Position numbers and translations under genes: made by a program
In this document: positions 21,146-26,252 of the stretch, one piece after another
Layout of the letters: each line of letters begins with the position of its first letter
Position numbering within the stretch: position 1 is the first letter of the stretch
Source: JBGOTP01 sp041476545
GTDB taxonomy: Bacteria; Acidobacteriota; Vicinamibacteria; Vicinamibacterales; CAVVIG01
DNA length: 26,252 nt
Reading direction: 5' to 3'
Assembly: GCA_041476545.1 (NCBI GenBank)
Contig: JBGOTP010000019.1
Location: forward strand, 1-26,252
Notes under the pieces: generated by a model
Database searches by the model: none
What the model was told of the DNA's origin: nothing
The model's input: only the letters and a program-made list of their open reading frames with translations

Positions 21146-22758
21146 ACGATTGCCACCTGGTCCTCGCCTCGCTCGAACGACTCCTTCAGCCGACGCCGGT
21201 CGATCTTGCCGTTTTGGTTCTTCGGAAGCTTGTCCATTTGCATCCACCGGGTCGGCAGCATGTAGGCCGGCAACACGGCGCCGATCGTCTTACGAAGCGC
21301 CACTGCGTTTGCTCCACTCCCCGGCGACGGCACAAACGCACAGCAAATGACGGTACCCTCGAACCCGTCGGTCTTGGCAGCAACCACGGCCACTTCCACA
21401 AGCGAGGCGACCGAGTTCAATGCCACCTCGATTTCGCCCAGTTCGATCCGGTAGCCGCGACTCTTGATCTGTGAATCGGCGCGACCCACGTAATAGACCA
21501 GCCCGTTCTCATTGACTCGCGCCAGGTCCCCGGTCTTGTAGATCCGATCCGCGGCGTCCGTGCTGTACGGGTTCGGCAGGAAGGCGACCGCCGTCTTTTC
21601 GGGATCCTGCCAGTACCCTGGGCTGAGCCCGGCGCCACGGATGTACAGGTCGCCCACCTCACCCTGCGTCACCTGCTTCAATGCCTCGTCGAGGACCAGC
21701 AGCTCCTCGCCCCCGCAAGCCCGGCCGATCGGGATCGCGTCGTCCTCATGTTCGGGACATGTTGCCACCGTATGGTAGCTGCTCGCGATTGTGGCCTCGG
21801 TGGGACCGTACAGATTCGTGAACGTCACGTGCCGAAGCTTCTTCATCCAATAGATAAGGGCCGGCGTCGGAAAGACCTCGCCGCACCAGAGCAACCGCTT
21901 CAAGGCGGGGAAGTCATCGTCTCTCACCACGTCGAACTTGGCCATGTAGTTCAGGATCGAAGGAACTGAGAACCACTGCGTCAGCGCAGAATCGCGGATG
22001 AAGGCGGCGAGCTTGTGCGGCAGGAGGTTCAGCTCCGGGGTGGGCAGGTGCAGCTGGGCGCCGGCCGTGAGCGTGCCGTAGACGTCGAACGTCGACAGAT
22101 CGAAGTGCAGCGGCGGGTGCCCGGAGTTCCGATCCGACGCGCAGATGCCGAAATACTCGAGCGCCCAATCGAGGAAGTGCAGCACGTTCGAATGCGTGAT
22201 GACAACACCCTTGGGTTCGCCGGTGGATCCCGATGTGAAGAGGATGTGCGCGGCATCCTCCGCGCCGTTCTCGTAGTCCCTCGCTTCAGCCGAGTGCGCG
22301 CTCATCTCGTCTCGCGAGAAGTCCGGCGCGAAGCCCGGCTCCCCCTCCGATCGTGCGCCCAGCCAGCCGACGCGGATCCTCTGTTGGCTGAGCGTACCGT
22401 CCGAGAAGAGCGTGCACACGAGTGGGGCGGCCGCCCCGGTCGCCAGAATCCATCGAGCCCCGCTCCGGTGCAGGATCTTGGCCACGCGGGGGGCCGGCAT
22501 CGAGGTGTCGACCGGCACGTACACGCAATCGGCCTTCAACGTCCCCAACATGGCGACAATGGCGTCGGGGGATTTGGGTACCATCAGGGCGACCCGATCG
22601 CCTCGCGCGCAGTCGGACGCCCGCAGTAGCCTCGCCAGCCGGTTGCTGGCGGCTTCGAGCTCTCCGTAGCTCATCACGGCGCCTTGATAGACGACCGCAG
22701 GGGAGCCCGGCCTTTGCTCCGCTTGCCTCGACACACCGTGCTGGAGTAGCAGTCTCAT
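21142..22758 (-). CDS. Freestanding amino-acid adenylating enzyme (NRPS-type A domain)
   Basis: The 538-residue protein has all the core motifs: ILFTSGSTGEPKGV (A3), HFDLSTFDVYGTL (A4), NLYGPTEATI (A5), IYKTGDLAR (A7), GRADSQIKSRGYRIELGEIE (A8) and KNQNGKIDRR (A10, Lys about 518). The Asp in FDLS (about 220) matches the residue that binds the substrate amino group, so an amino acid rather than a fatty acid is likely. My hand alignment of the pocket gives roughly D-L-F-F-L-C-L-I-A-K, hydrophobic and broadly like DltA or prolyl-loading enzymes; the amino acid is not assigned. It starts 13 bases after the LLM stop with no ribosome site, so it is probably coupled. It should load the carrier protein encoded next. 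Confidence 0.93.
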   Translation of the reverse strand: MRLLLQHGVSRQAEQRPGSPAVVYQGAVMSYGELEAASNRLARLLRASDCARGDRVALMVPKSPDAIVAMLGTLKADCVYVPVDTSMPAPRVAKILHRSGARWILATGAAAPLVCTLFSDGTLSQQRIRVGWLGARSEGEPGFAPDFSRDEMSAHSAEARDYENGAEDAAHILFTSGSTGEPKGVVITHSNVLHFLDWALEYFGICASDRNSGHPPLHFDLSTFDVYGTLTAGAQLHLPTPELNLLPHKLAAFIRDSALTQWFSVPSILNYMAKFDVVRDDDFPALKRLLWCGEVFPTPALIYWMKKLRHVTFTNLYGPTEATIASSYHTVATCPEHEDDAIPIGRACGGEELLVLDEALKQVTQGEVGDLYIRGAGLSPGYWQDPEKTAVAFLPNPYSTDAADRIYKTGDLARVNENGLVYYVGRADSQIKSRGYRIELGEIEVALNSVASLVEVAVVAAKTDGFEGTVICCAFVPSPGSGANAVALRKTIGAVLPAYMLPTRWMQMDKLPKNQNGKIDRRRLKESFERGEDQVAIV

Positions 22759-22771
22759 GAGTCTGCGTATC

Positions 22772-23809
22772 TTAGGTAACGGTCGGACTCTGCGCGGCGA
22801 GCACGACTGCCCGCTTGAACACGATCCCGATGTGTTGCAGCTCGTCCCGCGTGGGGGGGATATCCAAGATGAAGGTCTTGTGGCCAGTCGCCACGTAGCG
22901 ACCGACCTCCGCGGCGACGACCTCGTAGCTGCCGACCAGATAGGGACAGTTGGTCTTGTAGTTCTCGAACGGCAAGAGCCAGTAGGGATTGTTGCCCACT
23001 GCCGACTCGCTCATTTCTGCAAGCTGATGGTGCCAGGTGGAATCCGACACCTTATTGGCCAGCGCCCGGGCAATCTGGCCCTTGCGATCTTCCGGAAAGC
23101 GTTCGTGCGCGACGGCCCAAGCTGCCGCGTCGGTTTCACGCGCGACCACGCCGACGCGGACACCGTGGGCCAGGCCGCGATCGACGGGTTCGTTCTGGTA
23201 GTCCGCGGCGGGCTTCGGGTACTTGATCGCCGTCGCGCCAATGGCCCGGGCGGCGGCGAGGCCGGCGTCGGAAGACCCGGAAATCGTTAAGCCGGGGAAG
23301 AGCTCTTTGGGGAGCGGGGGCATCACCTTCAGCTGCTGAACCTGGTAGAACTCGCCCTTGAAGCTGACCGGCTTGTCCGTTTCCAGGAGAAGCTTAATCA
23401 GGTTGGTGTACTCGACAAGCCGCTCGTAGCGTTTGTCGTGGGGCGTCGGATCATTGAGCGCGTTCAAATCGTTCTTGAAACCACCGGCAATCATGTTCAA
23501 GTAGATACGCCGGTCGTACATGTATCCGAGCGTAGCAACCATCTTGGCGGCCGTGTACGGATGCATGTACACGGGTTGGACGGCGACGAGCGGACACAGA
23601 GTCGATGTGGACTGAAGAATCCTCTGAGCCACGAGCCACGGGTCGGCCAGGCTGTTGTCCGCGTACACGAGGATGCCGGTGCAGCCGTTCTCCTCGCTCC
23701 AGCGGGCGACATCCATGACGCGATCGAGGTACTGGCTGCTCTCGACCGCGCTCGACATCGGACACGTCGAAAAAATCCGCACGTCGAGGTTGTTTGTCCC
23801 CGATTGCAT
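22772..23809 (-). CDS. LLM-class flavin-dependent monooxygenase
   Basis: The 345-residue protein has the luciferase-like TIM-barrel pattern: DVRIFSTCPMSS, VARWSEENGCTGILVYADNS, VAVQPVYMHPYTAAKM, RRIYLNMIAGGF, HDKRYERLVEYTNLIK and FPGLTISGSSDAG. It resembles the alkanesulfonate monooxygenase (SsuD) branch and would use reduced FMN from a separate reductase, which is not encoded nearby. I start at the ATG at 23809 because GAGGTG lies six to seven bases upstream; the frame is open to 23848. As first gene of a carrier-based operon, it may oxidise the tethered amino acid. A sulfur-scavenging role is possible but the neighbours argue against it. Confidence 0.88.
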   Translation of the reverse strand: MQSGTNNLDVRIFSTCPMSSAVESSQYLDRVMDVARWSEENGCTGILVYADNSLADPWLVAQRILQSTSTLCPLVAVQPVYMHPYTAAKMVATLGYMYDRRIYLNMIAGGFKNDLNALNDPTPHDKRYERLVEYTNLIKLLLETDKPVSFKGEFYQVQQLKVMPPLPKELFPGLTISGSSDAGLAAARAIGATAIKYPKPAADYQNEPVDRGLAHGVRVGVVARETDAAAWAVAHERFPEDRKGQIARALANKVSDSTWHHQLAEMSESAVGNNPYWLLPFENYKTNCPYLVGSYEVVAAEVGRYVATGHKTFILDIPPTRDELQHIGIVFKRAVVLAAQSPTVT

Positions 23810-23842
23810 AGCTGCACCTCGCAGACGAGATCCCCAGGCACC

Positions 23843-23876
23843 GCCCAAGCCCTATCTTGGGCCAGGTTGAGACCTG
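23843..23876 (-). other. Two hairpins in the operon leader
   Basis: GCCCAAG/CTTGGGC (23843-23862, 7 bp stem, 6-base loop) and CAGGT/ACCTG (23863-23876, 5 bp stem, 4-base loop) lie side by side, between the predicted transcription start near 23889 and the LLM start codon. They could form a structured 5' leader. No known riboswitch consensus is visible. Confidence 0.4.
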
Positions 23877-23881
23877 CGGTA

Positions 23882-23921
23882 CGTCAGTGTGTTCTACCTT
23901 GCAAAAGCTTGTCCACTGACG
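23882..23921. promoter_or_regulatory. 8 bp dyad bracketing the operon promoter
   Basis: CGTCAGTG (23882-23889) and CACTGACG (23914-23921) are perfect inverted copies 24 bases apart. They enclose the -24/-12 sequence, and one arm falls at the predicted start of transcription. A repressor bound here would block the promoter. Confidence 0.4.
23901..23915 (-). promoter_or_regulatory. Sigma-54-type promoter for the biosynthetic operon
   Basis: The minus strand reads TGGACAAGCTTTTGC followed by A. GG and GC are separated by exactly 10 bases; the -12 box TTGCA is perfect and the -24 box is TGGACA against consensus TGGCAC. Transcription would begin near 23889, about 80 bases before the LLM start. 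Confidence 0.5.
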
Positions 23922-23978
23922 ATGTGCGCAAGGAGGAGGAGTGGCACCCCCATGCACCTGAGAAAAGGCGCTCGAAGG

Positions 23979-23992
23979 CTGCCGGCCGGCAG
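23979..23992. promoter_or_regulatory. 14 bp perfect palindrome, candidate enhancer site
   Basis: CTGCCGGCCGGCAG is a perfect palindrome centred about 97 bases upstream of the predicted operon transcription start, a typical distance for a sigma-54 activator site. On the plus strand it is followed by ACTTTT, so a stem-loop in RNA is also possible. Confidence 0.35.
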
Positions 23993-24129
23993 ACTTTTGT
24001 CCGGGGAGGCGAGTATTTCCCCACAAGGCCGACTCGGGTTCGACCCTACAAATCCTCCGACTATGGACTCACGATTCGCACGTGTGTCGGGTCCGTTGGC
24101 GGGATTCCGGTGCTTCCGCCAGTTGTTCT

Positions 24130-24874
24130 TTAGGAGGCGCCAAGGTCGCCAATCTGGCCCACTGGCGGGCGCAGTGCTCCATCGGCGGCTTTTCTGATGT
24201 CGATGCCGTACTGACCGAGAAACGTGTTGTACACGGCATCCACGACGCCTGCGTTGATGCCCGGAGATCCCGAAGCCAAGTGGAAGTCGTTGCCCGCAAC
24301 GTTGACAGATTGCGGAGCGGCCACGACCGTGTTCTGGCCTTTCCCGGTGGCGCTTTGAAAGCTCGAAACGCTTGTGTAAACCGTTCCATCGGGCCAGCGT
24401 ATACGCGGCGTTTCGCCCAAGAGGCTGCCCTGAATCAAGCCGCGCCAGCCGTGTTGCTCTCGATGAAGAGATGATTGCCCCCTTGCCCGGAAAGTCCCGC
24501 AACGATGTTGCCCCTGAGAACGTCCGTGCCTCCCACCGGGTGCCCCCGTCGAAGCCGCCGAGGAAGAGTCCGCCCCCTGCGGATTGCCATGGATTTCAGC
24601 GTTTCTGAGCACGCCATGGTCCACTGGAGAGAGGACTGCGAGTCCCCCGTTGTTGCCGATGTGGTAAACGCAAACTCGATGTTCTGCACGATGAAATAGG
24701 AGCCACTGACCTCCCGCGGCCAGGTAACAATGGCTTGGGGTCCGGTTTGGCGATCTCGGTAATTCCGAAGGACGGGGCTGGAATCCCTATCGGCGGCTGC
24801 CACTGCGCGAACGCTGACGCAGCCGTGAACAGAGCAAGAGTGAGAAGAATGGTTCGGTTGAAAACGGACTTCAC
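24130..24874 (-). pseudogene. Decayed secreted right-handed beta-helix protein
   Basis: A GTG start at 24874, with AAGGAG eight bases upstream, begins KSVFNRTILLTLALFTAASA, a clear signal peptide, then QWQPPIGIPAPSFGITEI. After that, family-like sequence continues only by changing frame several times: VTWPREVSGSYFIVQNIEF in one frame, VYHIGNNGGLAVLSPVDHG then VLRNAEIHGNPQG in another, GLFLGGFDGG in a third, then DVLRGNIVAGLSG and LFIESNTAG, and finally IQGSLLGETPRIRWPDGT through NDFHLASGSPGINAG to a TAA. At least five frame changes across about 245 codons show that the gene is broken, and a large middle part also seems lost. Intact relatives are longer secreted beta-helix proteins, perhaps acting on polysaccharide. 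Confidence 0.8.
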
Positions 24875-25129
24875 AAACGTTTCTCCTTGACGTATCTGGC
24901 TGGTAGGAGACTCGCGCACGCGGTGTGCCGCCGCGACCGGGTGCGCCACCTCAAGGCATCTCTCGTTTTGCTTCAGAAATCGAGCGCTTTCTAGCGAGAA
25001 CGAGCCCCCAAACTGAGTACTTGTGATCACAGTTTTGAGGCAGCGGTCACGGGCCGGCGCTGCAAAGCCCTGCGGAAAAGGGGCACAAAGGCTAATCGGG
25101 ATGGGCCGAACGCCCGATGAAGGTGTGTG
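24875..25129. other. Leader and promoter region of the glycosyltransferase
   Basis: The 255 bases separate the decayed gene (-) from the glycosyltransferase (+). AAACTG/CAGTTT (25010-25015 and 25030-25035) form a dyad around GTGATCAC. Just before the gene, two hairpins can form: GCCCT/AGGGGC (25067-25084) and ATCGGG/CCCGAT (25095-25118). Together they look like a structured 5' leader, but I cannot match them to a riboswitch class. Confidence 0.35.
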
Positions 25130-26252
25130 ATGAAGGTGGCCATTGTCACCGCTTTTCCTGAGGATCCCGAGGCTCCCCGCGGTGGTGTCGAGGCGGTCAG
25201 CGTGAATCTGACGCGCGCGCTGGCCTCCTTCGATGATCTGAAACTCGACGTCGTCACGACGGTGCCGGCGTCATCGGGCCCGCGCAGCGAGTGGAATGGC
25301 GTGACGATTCACCGCCTGCCTCGCCGTGGAACACGGATCCTCACGGAGGCCATTGGTGCAGGGCGGCGCCAGATGCACGAGTTCTTACATGAGCTCAGGC
25401 CCGATGTCGTCCACGCGCACGACGTGTATGGACTGATGGTGAAAGGACTCACGATCCCCCGTGTGTTCACGATCCACGGCTTCATCTACGGCGACACGAT
25501 CGTCTCGGGCGAGCGATGGGCGCACGTGCGCTCCTGGATCTGGAGACGCATCGAAACGAGCGGGTGGGCCGATCACCAGCACATTGTTTCGATCAGTCCA
25601 TACGTGCGCGAGCGTCTTGCGGGCATCGCGACAGGCACGATTCACGACATCGACAATCCGATTGCCGAATCATTTTTCGACATCCGGCCGGTCGACACCC
25701 ACCGTCCGATTGTCTTCAGCGCGGCGCTCGTCAGCCCGCGGAAGAACACGCTGACGCTGGTCGAGGCGTTCGGACGGCTGGTGGCCAGAGGCGTGGACGC
25801 CGAGCTTCGCTTGGCCGGCGACGTCGTCGATCCCCGATATGGCGATCGGGTCCGGGAGCGCGTGCAGGCGCTGGCCCTCAGCGACCGCGTCCATCTGCTC
25901 GGTCGCGTCTCCGCCCGGGACGTCGCCAGAGAGCTCTCGACGGCGTCGGTCTTCGTCTTGGTCTCGCTGGAGGAGAACTCCCCGATGGGGATCGAGGAAG
26001 CCATGGCCGCTGGTGTGCCGGTGGTCACGTCGAACCGCTGCGGGATGCCGTATCTGGTACGCGACGGAGACAGCGGGTACCTCATCGACCCACACGACCC
26101 AGCCGACATCGCAGACCGGTTGCAGCAACTACTCCAGGAGCCGGCGCTCCGCCGCCGCATGTCCGAGTGCTCGCGCGCCATCGCGCGTGACCGCTTCCAT
26201 CCCGAGTCGGTGGCACGGCGGACCCGCGAGGTGTACTTCAGGGCCGCGCGCC
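25130..26252 (+). CDS. Family 4 glycosyltransferase (C-terminus beyond window)
   Basis: The ATG at 25130, with GAAGGTG nine bases upstream, opens a frame that runs off the window after 374 codons. It begins MKVAIVTAFPEDPEAPRGGV, the donor-type start of GT4 enzymes with a Gly-rich loop. LRPDVVHAHDVYG and FTIHGFIYGD follow, then PIVFSAALVSPRKNTLTLVE (start of the second Rossmann domain). SVFVLVSLEENSPMGIEEAM, with the E-x7-E type site, and AAGVPVVTSNRCGMPYLVRDG complete the pattern. It should transfer a sugar from a nucleotide donor during polysaccharide or glycolipid assembly in the cytoplasm. Nearly all of the usual about 380 residues are present. Confidence 0.93.
   Translation, partial: MKVAIVTAFPEDPEAPRGGVEAVSVNLTRALASFDDLKLDVVTTVPASSGPRSEWNGVTIHRLPRRGTRILTEAIGAGRRQMHEFLHELRPDVVHAHDVYGLMVKGLTIPRVFTIHGFIYGDTIVSGERWAHVRSWIWRRIETSGWADHQHIVSISPYVRERLAGIATGTIHDIDNPIAESFFDIRPVDTHRPIVFSAALVSPRKNTLTLVEAFGRLVARGVDAELRLAGDVVDPRYGDRVRERVQALALSDRVHLLGRVSARDVARELSTASVFVLVSLEENSPMGIEEAMAAGVPVVTSNRCGMPYLVRDGDSGYLIDPHDPADIADRLQQLLQEPALRRRMSECSRAIARDRFHPESVARRTREVYFRAAR

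Larger units (their letters stand above)
23810..24129. other. Regulatory region upstream of the biosynthetic operon
   Basis: These 320 bases lie between the decayed beta-helix gene and the LLM gene, both minus-strand. They hold the sigma-54-type promoter, two dyads and leader hairpins listed separately. A GGGTTCGACCC stretch near 24036-24046 looks like a tRNA T-loop but no tRNA folds around it. No gene is supported. Confidence 0.5.

Noticed and set aside
19755..21350. 531-codon open frame on the plus strand
   Set aside because: It runs antisense through the GNAT-like, carrier and adenylating genes and has an Arg/His/Gln-rich composition with no recognisable motif.
23930..24060. Possible tRNA: GGGTTCGACCC resembles a T-loop, with GGAGGA and TCCTCC at the outer ends
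   Set aside because: With the T-loop placed correctly the T-stem does not pair, and no D-arm or 5-7-5 anticodon arm forms. The outer match has a mismatch and the length (about 120 bases) is wrong.
1..26252. CRISPR array, insertion sequence or prophage
   Set aside because: No regularly spaced repeats, transposase, integrase or phage structural gene was found; the excisionase-type HTH protein alone is not evidence for a mobile element.

Overview
The window is about 26 kb of GC-rich bacterial chromosome with densely packed genes. Two sigma-54 activators, two histidine kinases, c-di-GMP proteins, a freestanding adenylation/carrier pair and the general codon use suggest an environmental Acidobacteriota, possibly Vicinamibacteria. 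That placement is inference; there is no rRNA or other marker gene in the window.

Layout. 1-573 is the N-terminal part of a DMT/EamA exporter (-). 614-4120 holds a membrane GAF-GGDEF diguanylate cyclase (-), a membrane-anchored PCYCGC protein (+) and a soluble hybrid histidine kinase (+). 4130-5884 holds a FliA/WhiG-type sigma factor and, upstream of it, a small pair made of an excisionase-type HTH protein and a DHp-only 'half kinase' (all -). 6021-9308 runs on +: an NtrC-type regulator, a basic repeat protein, a YdcF protein and a Dabb protein. 9310-11581 (-) has a HAD phosphatase-like protein and a nucleotide-sugar dehydrogenase. A degenerate receiver-PilZ protein (+) diverges from the dehydrogenase. 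12600-15847 (-) holds a receiver-less sigma-54 activator with an altered GAFTGA loop and a NarL-type membrane kinase. 16001-23809 is a biosynthetic island. 24130-24874 is a decayed beta-helix protein gene (-), and 25130 to the end is a family 4 glycosyltransferase (+, cut by the window edge).

The most interesting part is the island. Five tightly coupled minus-strand genes run LLM flavin monooxygenase, amino-acid adenylating enzyme, carrier protein, GNAT-like acyltransferase and SAM methyltransferase. The gap at the first junction is 13 bp and the other junctions overlap or nearly overlap. A NodU/CmcH-type carbamoyltransferase and a TylF-type methyltransferase flank them. This reads as a pathway that activates an amino acid on a carrier, oxidises it, transfers it to an acceptor (perhaps an amino sugar) and decorates the product by methylation and carbamoylation. 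The dehydrogenase and glycosyltransferase nearby favour a surface or exported glycoconjugate.

Regulation. I see three sequences with the GG-N10-GC spacing of sigma-54 promoters and good -12 boxes. They lie upstream of the dehydrogenase, the receiver-PilZ gene and the five-gene operon. With two sigma-54 activators, a diguanylate cyclase and a PilZ protein in the same window, a sigma-54/c-di-GMP circuit controlling polysaccharide or glycoconjugate production is a reasonable working model. It is untested.
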